25,823 bases of DNA from an uncultured Muribaculaceae bacterium (GCA_938039795.1 CALHWU010000128.1:1-25823); one strand, 5' to 3'. Positions 8,535 through 16,524 are shown, numbered from the stretch's first letter. Made by a program: numbers and translations. The notes: generated by a model not told the origin, from the sequence alone.

Positions 8535-9512
8535 ATGACCCTCGAAGCAATCAGAGACACCATAGCTCCCGAACTTGAAGCTCTTACCCGACGTATTGAC
8601 GATGCGCTCGGGTCGAGCAATCCGCTGATGAACAGCGTGGTGTCAGGCTACCTGAAGTCGAAGGGCAAGATGATACGTCCGATCCTGGTGATCCTGACGG
8701 CCAAACTTCTGGGCGAGGTCAATGACCGGGTGATGGCGGGTGCGGCGGCTGTGGAACTGCTCCACAACGCCTCGCTTATCCACGACGACGTGATCGACGA
8801 GTCGAAGCTCCGTCGCGGCCGACCGACCGTCAATAGCCGCTGGGACAACCATATCGCCGTGCTGGTGGGCGACTTCTTCGTCAGCTCGTCGCTGCAGCAG
8901 GCTCTTTCGACCGACGATATCCGCGTGGTCAGCTCGATAGCCAATCTGGGCCGTCTGCTCTCGCTCGGCGAGATCGACCAGATATACAACGCCCGCTACC
9001 ACTGCCTCGACGAAGCGGCCTATCTCGAAGTGATACGCCGCAAGACGGCGTCGCTCTTCGTGTCGTGCATCGAGATAGGGGGCTATGCCGTGGACGCCAC
9101 GGAGCAGCAGCTTGCGCCGATGCGCCGCTATGCCGAGCTTTTAGGCCTCTGCTTCCAGATAAAGGATGACATCTTCGACTATTTCGACGACGCCGACGTC
9201 ATCGGCAAGCCGACGGGCAACGATCTGCGCGAGGGAAAGATCACTCTGCCGCTGCTCTGGGCTCTCAACCGCGATGATCTGACGGAAGGAGCCGAAATGA
9301 GAGAGCTCATCGGCAAGGAGGAGCTTTCGGAGGATGAGATCGCGCGGCTGATAGGCTTCGCCCGCCGCGCGGGAGGCATCGACTATGCCTACTCCCGCAT
9401 GGAGCAGCTTGCCGCCGAGGGTATCGCCGAGCTTGAGCGTGCCGCCGCTCCCGGTCAGACCGCGACGGCTCTGGCCGACATATTCCGCTTTATCATAGAG
9501 CGCGACCGCTGA
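8535..9512 (+). CDS. Polyprenyl (octaprenyl-type) diphosphate synthase
   Basis: Trans-prenyltransferase that extends a short allylic diphosphate with isopentenyl diphosphate to make the long isoprenoid side chain, in this order most likely for menaquinone. It has 325 residues. The first aspartate-rich motif is LIHDDVIDE (D84, D85, D88), followed by RRGRPTVN. The second is FQIKDDIFDYFDDAD near residues 210-220, followed by GKPTGNDLREGKITLPLLWAL. The HDDVIDES form without insertion and the overall length fit the IspB-like long-chain group rather than the farnesyl/geranyl type, but chain length cannot be fixed by eye. It has its own -7 box and is followed by an inverted repeat, suggesting a single-gene unit. 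Confidence 0.9.
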   Translation: MTLEAIRDTIAPELEALTRRIDDALGSSNPLMNSVVSGYLKSKGKMIRPILVILTAKLLGEVNDRVMAGAAAVELLHNASLIHDDVIDESKLRRGRPTVNSRWDNHIAVLVGDFFVSSSLQQALSTDDIRVVSSIANLGRLLSLGEIDQIYNARYHCLDEAAYLEVIRRKTASLFVSCIEIGGYAVDATEQQLAPMRRYAELLGLCFQIKDDIFDYFDDADVIGKPTGNDLREGKITLPLLWALNRDDLTEGAEMRELIGKEELSEDEIARLIGFARRAGGIDYAYSRMEQLAAEGIAELERAAAPGQTATALADIFRFIIERDR

Positions 9513-9517
9513 CCGCC

Positions 9518-9552
9518 GCCGGCGCCGTTAGCGCACTCTTTGCCGCGCCGGC
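9518..9552 (+). terminator. Inverted repeat after the polyprenyl synthase gene
   Basis: GCCGGCGC (9518-9525) and its exact complement GCGCCGGC (9545-9552) flank a 19-nt loop. No T-run follows, so termination would be weak. The 3' arm touches the presumed -33 element of the next promoter. Confidence 0.35.
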
Positions 9553-9583
9553 TTGCAAATGCTGGCGTGAATCGTTAACTTTG
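9552..9583 (+). promoter_or_regulatory. Bacteroidota-type promoter for the XRE-cupin / acyl-CoA synthetase pair
   Basis: CTTG at 9552-9555, a 20-nt spacer and a perfect -7 box TAACTTTG at 9576-9583, only 16 nt before the ATG at 9600. This implies a very short leader. Confidence 0.6.
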
Positions 9584-9599
9584 CGGTAAATTAACCACT

Positions 9600-10154
9600 A
9601 TGGATCATCTTCTACAGATAGCGCAGCGGCTCAAAGGGCTGCGCGAGGCTATGGATATCACTGTCGAGGCAATGGCCGCTATGTGTGATGTCGACGCGGA
9701 TAAATACGCCCTGATGGAGCGGGGCGAGGCCGACATAGCGATGAGCACTCTGCAGCGCATCGCCTCGAAATGCGGCGTGGAGCTGCCGGCGCTCCTGTTT
9801 GGCGACGAGCCGCGCATGAGCAGCTATTTCGTCACTCGCCGCGGCCAGGGGGCCGTCGTGGAGCGGTCGAAGGCCTACCGCTACCGGTCGCTTGCCGCCG
9901 GTTTTGCCGGGCGCAAGGCCGATCCGTTCATTGTCACCGTGCATCCTCTTGCTGCCGGGGCGCCGCTGCCTACCGAGACGAGCCATGCCGGACAGGAATT
10001 CAACCTCGTGCTCGAAGGCTCGCTGCGGCTCCAGGTGGGCGGACGCACAGTGGAACTCGCCGCCGGCGACAGCATATACTTCAACGCCGAACTGGCCCAT
10101 CGAGCGATCGCCACGGGCGACGCACCGGTGAAATTCCTCGCCATAATCTTCTGA
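9600..10154 (+). CDS. XRE-family transcriptional regulator with C-terminal cupin domain
   Basis: DNA-binding regulator of 184 residues. Residues about 8-62 are a helix-turn-helix of the XRE type (RLKGLREAMDITVEAMAAMCDV, then YALMERGEADIAMSTLQRIASKCGV). Residues about 113-184 form a small cupin barrel (HAGQEFNLVLEGSLRLQVGG, GDSIYFNAELAHRAIA), usually a ligand sensor. Proteins of this layout often regulate an adjacent metabolic operon. Here the next gene, 34 nt downstream on the same strand, is an acyl-CoA synthetase, so the ligand may be an organic acid or acyl compound; this is inference. Cupin metal ligands are only partly evident. Confidence 0.88.
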   Translation: MDHLLQIAQRLKGLREAMDITVEAMAAMCDVDADKYALMERGEADIAMSTLQRIASKCGVELPALLFGDEPRMSSYFVTRRGQGAVVERSKAYRYRSLAAGFAGRKADPFIVTVHPLAAGAPLPTETSHAGQEFNLVLEGSLRLQVGGRTVELAAGDSIYFNAELAHRAIATGDAPVKFLAIIF

Positions 10155-10188
10155 CATATCCTCAGCATAACCACTGCAACAAAGCATC

Positions 10189-11868
10189 ATGATAGAACGT
10201 TTCACCGAACGTAGCCGCTTCTCCTCCCAACAGGATTTCATCGACAATTTCAGGATAAAGATACCGGAACACTTCAATTTCGCCTATGACGTGGTAGATG
10301 CGTGGGCCGCCGAGCAGCCCGACAAGCGCGCCCTGCTCTGGACCGACGACAAGGGACACGAACGCTCCTACACCTTCGCCGAGCTGAAGGATCTGACCGA
10401 CCGCACGGCAGCCTGGCTGAGTTCTCTCGGCATAGGGCGCGGCGACATGGTGATGCTCATACTGCGCCGGCGCGTGGAGTTCTGGCTCTCGATCATCGCT
10501 CTCCACAAGATAGGCGCCGTGGCGATCCCCGCCACCCATCTGCTGACTGCCGGCGATATCGTCTACCGCTGCAATGCCGCCACTATTAAGGCGATAGTGT
10601 GTGTGGGCGACGAAAACGTATTGCCCCACGTCATCGAGGCGATGCCTGAATCGCCCTCGGTCGAGACGCTGATAAGCGTAGGCCCGGAAGTGCCCGAAGG
10701 GTTCCGCAGCTTCGCCGAGGGGATAGCCTCCGCCGGCGAATGGAAGCGCCCCGAGCCGCTGAACGACAACGGCGACACTATGCTGATGTATTTCACCTCC
10801 GGGACTACGGGCGAGCCGAAGATGGTGGCCCACGACTTCACATATCCCCTCGGACATATCGCCACCGGCTCGCTGTGGCACGACCTCGGTCCCGACGACC
10901 TGCATCTGACCATAGCCGATACCGGCTGGGGCAAAGCCGTTTGGGGCAAGCTCTACGGGCAGTGGATCGCCGGAGCCACGGTGTTTGTCTACGAACATGA
11001 GAAATTCACCCCCGCCGACATGCTCCGCATGATAGAGCGCCACCGCATCACTACCCTCTGCGCTCCTCCCACGATATTCCGCTTCCTCATACGCGAGGAT
11101 CTGAGCAAATATGACCTCTCGTCGCTCCGCCACTGCACGATCGCCGGCGAGGCGCTCAATCCGGCCGTGTTCGACGCTTTCCTGCAACAGACAGGCATAA
11201 AGCTGATGGAGGGCTTCGGCCAGACCGAGACCACTCTGACCATCGCCACCATGCCGTGGCTCGAACCGCGTCCCGGAGCGATGGGCGTACCCAATCCGAG
11301 CTACGACGTCAGGCTGCTGCTCCCCGACGGCACCCCAGCCGAGGATGGCGAGCAGGGCGAGATAGTGGTGAAGCTGCCGGCCGACGGAAGCCGTCCGGCC
11401 GGACTCTTCAAGGAGTATTACCGCGATCCGGAGCTGACGGCCTACGCCACCCGCGGAGGCTACTACCATACGGGCGACCTGGCATGGCGCGACGAGGACG
11501 GCTATCTGTGGTATGTAGGCCGTGTCGACGACGTCATCAAGAGTTCAGGCTACCGCATAGGCCCGTTTGAGGTAGAGAGCGCGCTGATGACCCATCCGGC
11601 GGTGGTTGAGTGCGCCATCACGGGCGTGCCCGACGAGATCCGCGGCCAGGTTGTGAAAGCCACCGTGGTGCTTGCCGCCGGCTGGAAGGACCGTGCCGGC
11701 GACGACCTCGTCAAGGAGCTTCAGGACCACGTGAAGCATACCACGGCTCCCTATAAGTATCCGCGCGTCATCGAGTTTGTCGAAGAGCTACCCAAGACCA
11801 TCTCCGGTAAGATCCGCCGCGTGGAGATCCGCCGCCGCGACGCCGCTTCCGGTACGCCGAAAGCATAG
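10189..11868 (+). CDS. AMP-binding acyl-CoA synthetase (acetyl/medium-chain acyl-CoA synthetase-like)
   Basis: Adenylate-forming enzyme that activates a carboxylic acid with ATP and CoA, 559 residues. The ATP-loop motif TSGTTGEPKMVAHDF is near residue 203. The other core motifs are GFGQTETTL, YHTGDLAWRDEDGYLWYVGR and DDVIKSSGYRIGPFEVESAL (hinge and A8). The C-terminal catalytic Lys is K541 in LPKTISGKIRR. Length and motif spacing resemble the medium-chain/acetyl-CoA synthetase branch more than long-chain FadD. Substrate cannot be settled from sequence. It is co-transcribed with the XRE-cupin regulator just upstream, which points to regulated use of an external or fermentation-derived acid. 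No lysine-acetylation or regulatory element is visible. Confidence 0.9.
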   Translation: MIERFTERSRFSSQQDFIDNFRIKIPEHFNFAYDVVDAWAAEQPDKRALLWTDDKGHERSYTFAELKDLTDRTAAWLSSLGIGRGDMVMLILRRRVEFWLSIIALHKIGAVAIPATHLLTAGDIVYRCNAATIKAIVCVGDENVLPHVIEAMPESPSVETLISVGPEVPEGFRSFAEGIASAGEWKRPEPLNDNGDTMLMYFTSGTTGEPKMVAHDFTYPLGHIATGSLWHDLGPDDLHLTIADTGWGKAVWGKLYGQWIAGATVFVYEHEKFTPADMLRMIERHRITTLCAPPTIFRFLIREDLSKYDLSSLRHCTIAGEALNPAVFDAFLQQTGIKLMEGFGQTETTLTIATMPWLEPRPGAMGVPNPSYDVRLLLPDGTPAEDGEQGEIVVKLPADGSRPAGLFKEYYRDPELTAYATRGGYYHTGDLAWRDEDGYLWYVGRVDDVIKSSGYRIGPFEVESALMTHPAVVECAITGVPDEIRGQVVKATVVLAAGWKDRAGDDLVKELQDHVKHTTAPYKYPRVIEFVEELPKTISGKIRRVEIRRRDAASGTPKA

Positions 11869-11933
11869 AAGTGAAGATTCCCTTATTAGAGTTAAAAACA
11901 ACAAACTCACTGAGCACGATATTGATTTTGTAG

Positions 11934-11941
11934 TAATTTTG
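11934..11941 (+). promoter_or_regulatory. -7 promoter box directly in front of the LolD-like gene
   Basis: TAATTTTG is a perfect TAnnTTTG box ending only 8 nt before the ATG at 11950. Transcription from it would start within a few bases of the start codon. No TTTG is found at the standard spacing upstream (about 11910), so the call rests on the -7 element. Confidence 0.55.
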
Positions 11942-11949
11942 CGGGAGTC

Positions 11950-12615
11950 ATGATAGAGGTGCAGGGCATAAGGAAGAGCTTCGACGGTCTGCAGGTGCTC
12001 AAGGGCATCGACCTGAGGGTGGATGCGGGCGAGATCGTGTCGATAGTCGGTCCGAGCGGGGCCGGCAAGACGACTTTGCTCCAGATCATGGGCACGCTCG
12101 ACCGTCCGGACAGCGGGCGCGTCAGTTTCGACGGCGAGGAGCCGCTCCGGATGAATGACTCGCAGCTGGCGCGGTTCCGCAACCGCAATGTGGGCTTCGT
12201 GTTCCAGTTTCATCAGCTGCTGCCGGAGTTCACCCTCCTCGAGAACGTGGCCATGCCCGCGCTGATAGGGGGCCGGAAGCGCCCGGAGGCTTTCGCCGCC
12301 GCCCGCCGGCTGATAGACTATCTGGGCCTGACGCCGCGGAGCGACCATCGTCCGGCGGAGCTGTCGGGCGGAGAGCGGCAGCGGGCGGCAGTGGCCCGCG
12401 CGCTGGTCAACGAGCCGAAGGCCGTGCTGGCCGACGAGCCGTCGGGGAGCCTCGACTCGCGCAACCGCGCGGAGCTCCACCGTCTCTTCTTCGACCTGCG
12501 CCGCGACTTCGGCCAGACGTTCGTGATCGTCACCCACGACGAGCATCTGGCCGCCGACACCGACCGGCGCGTCATGATGGCCGACGGAATGATAACATCC
12601 ATAGAAACCAAATAA
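11950..12615 (+). CDS. LolD-type ABC transporter ATP-binding protein
   Basis: Cytoplasmic ATPase subunit of the MacB/LolD family, 221 residues. Walker A is GPSGAGKTT (residues 34-42), the Q-loop region FVFQFHQLLPEFTLLENVAMP is typical of LolD, the signature is LSGGERQRAAVARAL, Walker B is AVLADEPSGSLDS, and the switch His is in VTHDEHLA. The start is set by MIEVQGIRKSF, which matches family N-termini. LolD-type ATPases act with LolC/E or MacB-like permeases in lipoprotein release or efflux, but no permease gene is adjacent, so it must pair with a subunit encoded elsewhere. A lipoprotein gene follows after 21 nt. Nothing that looks like a Shine-Dalgarno fits in the 8 nt upstream of the start. 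Confidence 0.9.
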   Translation: MIEVQGIRKSFDGLQVLKGIDLRVDAGEIVSIVGPSGAGKTTLLQIMGTLDRPDSGRVSFDGEEPLRMNDSQLARFRNRNVGFVFQFHQLLPEFTLLENVAMPALIGGRKRPEAFAAARRLIDYLGLTPRSDHRPAELSGGERQRAAVARALVNEPKAVLADEPSGSLDSRNRAELHRLFFDLRRDFGQTFVIVTHDEHLAADTDRRVMMADGMITSIETK

Positions 12616-12636
12616 ACACAGACAAACCAAAAGACT

Positions 12637-13353
12637 ATGAAACTAACAAAGCTCATGGCGATCGTCGCCATCCTGACGGCAACGCTCGGCTTCACCGCCT
12701 GCAACGACAACGGCGGAGACAGCAACAGGCTGTATTTCTCCAACGTGGTGACATACGAGGGAAATTCAGGGGGCTACGTCAACTTCTCCTTTCAGGAGAT
12801 GAACGACGCGCAGCCCATCATCATCCGTGCACAGGGCCAGATGCCCGCCGACGTCACTATCGGCCGACGCGTGTTCATCTCGTTCTCTTCCACCGCCACG
12901 AATCTTACCGACGGAATGGTGGTGTCGCTCACCCAGTGTGTGGCGATCCCCAATGTGAAGGCTTCGATCAACGAACCTGTTCCCTCCGACTGGAAGGATA
13001 TCAGCATGATATACCTGCAGACGATATTCCGCAGCGGCAACTGGATCAATCTGGCCGCGCTTGTACCCAACAATCCCGACAAGACCGTCACTCCGAAGCT
13101 GATCTTCGATCCGGCCACCATCGACGCCGAGTATCCTGAGGCCTATATGATATTCGAGGGTCTGAATCCGGAGATGGGAGCTGTCAACAACGCAACGTAT
13201 ATAGCCACCTATGACATAGCCGATGTGTGGGGACTTCCCGGCTGCCGCGGCATCAAGATCCATGTCAACAACACCAACAACAGCGTCAACGGCGGATCGT
13301 CGCAGAGCTGCGAGGTGAGCGAGGGCGGCGAACTTATCACCATCAAGAAATGA
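12637..13353 (+). CDS. Hypothetical secreted lipoprotein, possibly NigD-like
   Basis: A 238-residue envelope protein. The signal peptide MKLTKLMAIVAILTATLGFTA is followed by a lipidation Cys at residue 22. The mature part is mostly predicted beta strand (RLYFSNVVTYEGNSGGYVNF, IGRRVFISFSSTATNL, MIYLQTIFRSGNWINLAALV). This order of short beta strands and the Trp-poor C-terminal sandwich recall the NigD-like lipoproteins of Bacteroidales, but the resemblance is by eye only. The residues after Cys (NDNGGDS) are mildly acidic and do not form a clear surface-export signal. It follows the LolD-like ATPase by 21 nt and overlaps the next gene by 4 nt, so the three are probably translated from one message. 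Function unknown. Confidence 0.75.
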   Translation: MKLTKLMAIVAILTATLGFTACNDNGGDSNRLYFSNVVTYEGNSGGYVNFSFQEMNDAQPIIIRAQGQMPADVTIGRRVFISFSSTATNLTDGMVVSLTQCVAIPNVKASINEPVPSDWKDISMIYLQTIFRSGNWINLAALVPNNPDKTVTPKLIFDPATIDAEYPEAYMIFEGLNPEMGAVNNATYIATYDIADVWGLPGCRGIKIHVNNTNNSVNGGSSQSCEVSEGGELITIKK

Positions 13354-13709
13354 ACCGCGACCCCAAAAACCCCTCGGGGCCGCAGGAACTGAAGATAGAT
13401 TTTCCGCCCGAGAATGCCGACGGCCGCTATGCCAATCTGGCGATAGTGAGCCATGCGCCGACGGAGTTTTTTATCGATTTCATCGCGGTGACGCCCAATA
13501 TGCCCCAGGCGCGTGTGCAGAGCCGTATCGTCATGGCTCCGGAGCATGCCAAGGGACTCCTCTTCGCACTGAGCGACGCCGTGCGCAAGTATGAGGATGC
13601 CTTCGGTGAGATACGCCCTAAGGTGCCCAAAGGCAAGAACGGGGGAGGCGGCGTCCCTTCCGACGGGGGCGGCATCCCCAATCCATTCATACAGGGAGGC
13701 ATGGCCTGA
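13350..13709 (+). CDS. DUF3467 domain protein
   Basis: A 119-residue cytoplasmic protein with the DUF3467 pattern: GRYANLAIVSHAPTEFFIDFIAVTP, then NMPQARVQSRIVMAPEHAKGLL and an amphipathic helix. The C-terminal 30 residues are Gly/Pro-rich (KGKNGGGGVPSDGGGIPNPF) and look disordered. The start is the ATG at 13350 inside the ATGA overlap with the lipoprotein stop; upstream in-frame codons lie within the lipoprotein gene. The family is widespread in Bacteroidota without a known role. The overlap suggests translational coupling with the lipoprotein. The end of the gene overlaps the terminator hairpin. Confidence 0.88.
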   Translation: MNRDPKNPSGPQELKIDFPPENADGRYANLAIVSHAPTEFFIDFIAVTPNMPQARVQSRIVMAPEHAKGLLFALSDAVRKYEDAFGEIRPKVPKGKNGGGGVPSDGGGIPNPFIQGGMA

Positions 13710-13733
13710 GGCCATGTCCCCCTCTCTCTTTTT
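13694..13733 (+). terminator. Rho-independent terminator with the DUF3467 stop codon in its loop
   Basis: CATGGCC (13700-13706) and GGCCATG (13710-13716) form a perfect 7-bp stem around a 3-nt loop, TGA, which is the stop codon of the DUF3467 gene. The stem extends outward (GGG 13694-13696 with CCC 13720-13722, one mismatch). A pyrimidine run ending in five T residues follows (13729-13733). Confidence 0.7.
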
Positions 13734-13757
13734 ACGTACCATTCACCAGTCATCCAT

Positions 13758-15245
13758 ATGAAGCAAAACAATCTGGCCCTCTATAACTCTCTGACGCGCA
13801 CAAAGCAGCTTTTCGTGCCTGTGCATCCGGGAAGAGTGGGCATGTATGTCTGCGGGCCGACGGTCTACGGCGACGGACATCTGGGACACGCACGTCCGGC
13901 CATAACATTCGACGTGCTCTACCGTTATCTGACCCATCTTGGCTACAAGGTGCGCTACGTGCGCAATATCACCGACGTGGGCCATCTGGAGCACGACGCC
14001 GATTCGGGCGAGGACAAGATAGCCAAGAAGGCGCGTCTGGAGCAGCTTGAGCCTATGGAGGTGGTGCAGCATTATCTCAACCGCTACCACGACGCCATGG
14101 CACGGCTCAATGTGCTTCCTCCCTCGATCGAACCCCATGCCTCGGGCCATATCATAGAGCAGATCGACTACATAAAGAAGATACTCGACAGCGGATATGC
14201 CTACGAGAGCCAGGGATCGGTGTATTTCGACGTGCCCAAATACAACCGCGACCATGCCTACGGCAAGCTCTCGGGCCGAAATGTCGACGAGCTGCTCGCC
14301 ACGACCCGCGAGCTCGACGGCCAGGACGAGAAGCGTAATCCGGCTGATTTCGCCCTCTGGAAGAAGGCCGCTCCGGAGCATATCATGCGCTGGCCGTCGC
14401 CCTGGAGCGACGGTTTCCCCGGCTGGCATCTGGAGTGTTCCGTGATGAGCGAGAAGTATCTCGGCGAGCCCTTCGACATACACGGAGGCGGCATGGACCT
14501 GAAATTCCCCCACCATGAGTGCGAGATAGCCCAGTCGGTAGCCCACAACGGCCACGACGCGGTGCGCTACTGGATGCACAACAACATGATCACCATCAAC
14601 GGCCAGAAGATGGGAAAGTCGCTCGGCAATTTCATCACGCTCGACGAATTCTTCACAGGTTCTCATCCTCTGCTGACGCAGGCTTACTCGCCGATGACCA
14701 TACGCTTCTTCATCCTGCAGGCCCATTACCGCGGTACGGTCGACTTCAGCAACGAAGCTCTCCAGGCCTCCGAGAAAGCGCTCCAGCGCATGCTTGAGGG
14801 CCGTCGCCGCCTGCAGCAGCTTAAACCGTCGGAGGAGTCGACGGTCGATGTGGCTGCGATAGAGCGGCGCTGCTACGAGGCTCTTGACGACGATCTCAAC
14901 ACCCCGATGGTGATAGCGGCGCTGTTTGACGCCTGCGGCGTGATCAACCGAGTAAACGACGGCCACGACAAGGCCACTAAAGCCGATATCGACGCTATCA
15001 CGGCGCTTTTCGACACATTCCTCGGCGAGATACTTGGCGTCACCGATGAGCTGACCGCTTCCGGACAGGGCGCTCAGGCTTCGCTCAAGCCGTTTGAGGA
15101 CGCCGTGGAGCTTCTTCTGCAGATCAGGGCCGAAGCCAAGGCTAAGAAGGACTGGGCCACGAGCGACCTTATCCGCGACCGGCTGAAGGAGATCGGATTC
15201 AACGTGAAGGACACCCGCGACGGGTGGGAATGGAGTCTCGCCTGA
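13758..15245 (+). CDS. cysS: Cysteinyl-tRNA synthetase
   Basis: Class I aminoacyl-tRNA synthetase that charges tRNA-Cys in the cytoplasm, 495 residues. The zinc/substrate Cys32 is in CGPTVYGDG, followed by the HIGH motif as HLGH (41-44). The second zinc-ligand segment is WHLECSVMS, and the segment GGGMDLKFPHHECEIAQS carries the His and Glu ligands. The KMSKS loop appears as KMGKS (284-288). The C-terminal helical DALR-type domain (DDDLNTPMVIAALFD) and the tail with WATSDLIRDRLKEIGF are complete. The start at 13758 gives the expected short N-terminus. It follows the DUF3467 terminator by 24 nt; no clear -7 box was found in that gap. Confidence 0.97.
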   Translation: MKQNNLALYNSLTRTKQLFVPVHPGRVGMYVCGPTVYGDGHLGHARPAITFDVLYRYLTHLGYKVRYVRNITDVGHLEHDADSGEDKIAKKARLEQLEPMEVVQHYLNRYHDAMARLNVLPPSIEPHASGHIIEQIDYIKKILDSGYAYESQGSVYFDVPKYNRDHAYGKLSGRNVDELLATTRELDGQDEKRNPADFALWKKAAPEHIMRWPSPWSDGFPGWHLECSVMSEKYLGEPFDIHGGGMDLKFPHHECEIAQSVAHNGHDAVRYWMHNNMITINGQKMGKSLGNFITLDEFFTGSHPLLTQAYSPMTIRFFILQAHYRGTVDFSNEALQASEKALQRMLEGRRRLQQLKPSEESTVDVAAIERRCYEALDDDLNTPMVIAALFDACGVINRVNDGHDKATKADIDAITALFDTFLGEILGVTDELTASGQGAQASLKPFEDAVELLLQIRAEAKAKKDWATSDLIRDRLKEIGFNVKDTRDGWEWSLA

Positions 15246-15263
15246 ACCGGCGTGACGGCGAAC

Positions 15264-15284
15264 AATGCCCGCTCCGTGGGCGTT
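15264..15284 (+). terminator. Hairpin after cysS
   Basis: AATGCCCGC (15264-15272) pairs with GTGGGCGTT (15276-15284) over 9 bp, including two G-U pairs, around a 3-nt loop. No T-run follows, so it is a weak terminator at best. Confidence 0.35.
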
Positions 15285-15313
15285 AGTCAGTAAAACGTTT
15301 CAATAGAGGATTC

Positions 15314-16474
15314 ATGGATGCAATAAGTGAAGCTATAAGATATGTGGGTGTGGACGATACCGGGCGTCAGACGTTCGAAAGCCAGTATCCGCTCCCGGCA
15401 GGAATGTCATACAACAGCTACGTCGTGGCCGGAACGCGGCGCACGGCCATACTCGATACTGTCGAGGCCGACCGCGGCGACGAATGGATGGCCAACCTTG
15501 AGGCATCTCTGGAGGGGCGCCAGCCCGACTATCTCGTCACGCTGCATATGGAGCCCGACCACTCGGCCAACATCGTCAGAGCGCTCGTGAAATGGCCCGG
15601 CCTTAAAGTGGTGGCCGGACGCATGGCGCTCCAGATGCTGCCGCAGTTTTTTCCCGGCGTGGATTTCGACGGGCGGACGTATGAGGTGAAGGAGGGCGAC
15701 ACACTCGACCTCGGCGACCACACGCTCAGATTTTTTGCCGCTCCGATGGTGCACTGGCCTGAGGTGATGGTGGTGTTTGACGAAGAGGATCATGTGCTTT
15801 TCTCGGCTGATGCATTCGGCAAGTTCGGCGCTGTGGGTCTCGGCGGCGGATGGGACGACGAGGCTCGGCGCTACTATACCAATATAGTCGGCAAGTACGG
15901 TAATCAGGTGCAGTCGCTCCTGCGCAAGCTCTCAAAGCTTTCGGTCGACATCATCGCCCCGCTTCACGGCCCGGTGCTGAAATCGGATATCGGGCATTAT
16001 CTTGGACTGTACGACAAATGGAGCCGCTATGAGGCGGAATGCCGCGGAGTGCTTGTGGCGTATGCTTCGGTCTACGGCGGCACGGCCGATGCCGCTCTCG
16101 CCCTGGCAGGTATGCTGCGCGCTTCAGGCAATGAGGTGGTGGCGGTGGATCTGACCGCCACCGATGTGTCGGAGGCTGTCAGTCTGGCGTTCAAATATGA
16201 TTCGATGGTGCTCTGTTCGGTGACTTATGACGCCGGGCTCTTCCCCGCCATGCACCGTTTTCTCCACCATATGCAGACGAAGGGACTGCGGCGACGCTGC
16301 GTAGGACTTGTGGAGAACGGCACGTGGGCTCCCGTGGCCGCTTGCAAGATGGCTGAAATGCTCGGCGAGATGACCGAAATGACTGTTGTGGGCGATCCGG
16401 TGACGATACGCAGCCGCCTGTCTGATAATTCATTGCGAGCGCTCCGCGATCTCGCCACACTCTTCGACAGCTGA
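15314..16474 (+). CDS. fprA: FprA-family A-type flavoprotein (flavodiiron protein)
   Basis: Cytoplasmic flavodiiron enzyme that reduces O2 to water and/or NO to N2O, protecting anaerobes, 386 residues. The N-terminal metallo-beta-lactamase-like domain shows the diiron ligands: H78, E80, D82 and H83 in HMEPDHSANI, H147 in MVHWPE, D166 in SADAFGKFG, and H218 in PLHGPVL. The C-terminal flavodoxin domain, from about residue 246, has the FMN loop ASVYGGTADAA. No rubredoxin domain is fused, so electrons must come from a separate rubredoxin or reductase. A rubredoxin-like gene lies on the other strand, converging from about 500 nt away. No perfect -7 box was found in the 68-nt gap upstream. Confidence 0.94.
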   Translation: MDAISEAIRYVGVDDTGRQTFESQYPLPAGMSYNSYVVAGTRRTAILDTVEADRGDEWMANLEASLEGRQPDYLVTLHMEPDHSANIVRALVKWPGLKVVAGRMALQMLPQFFPGVDFDGRTYEVKEGDTLDLGDHTLRFFAAPMVHWPEVMVVFDEEDHVLFSADAFGKFGAVGLGGGWDDEARRYYTNIVGKYGNQVQSLLRKLSKLSVDIIAPLHGPVLKSDIGHYLGLYDKWSRYEAECRGVLVAYASVYGGTADAALALAGMLRASGNEVVAVDLTATDVSEAVSLAFKYDSMVLCSVTYDAGLFPAMHRFLHHMQTKGLRRRCVGLVENGTWAPVAACKMAEMLGEMTEMTVVGDPVTIRSRLSDNSLRALRDLATLFDS

Positions 16475-16493
16475 TGATTAGGCTGCTTTGACA

Positions 16494-16519
16494 AATAAGT
16501 CTAATAAGTCCAATTGGAC
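16494..16519. repeat. Short repeat and palindrome behind the flavodiiron gene
   Basis: AATAAGTC occurs twice in tandem with a 9-nt period (16494-16501 and 16503-16510), running into the perfect 12-bp palindrome GTCCAATTGGAC (16508-16519). It lies between the stop of fprA and the strong shared hairpin. Function unknown; it could be chance. Confidence 0.5.
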
Positions 16520-16524
16520 GAATA

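Noticed and set aside
10162..11469. 435-codon minus-strand frame opposite the acyl-CoA synthetase
   Set aside because: Composition is that of a shadow frame; the plus-strand gene has all its catalytic motifs.
13743..14966. 407-codon minus-strand frame opposite cysS
   Set aside because: No domain is recognisable and it is fully covered by cysS, whose motifs are complete.
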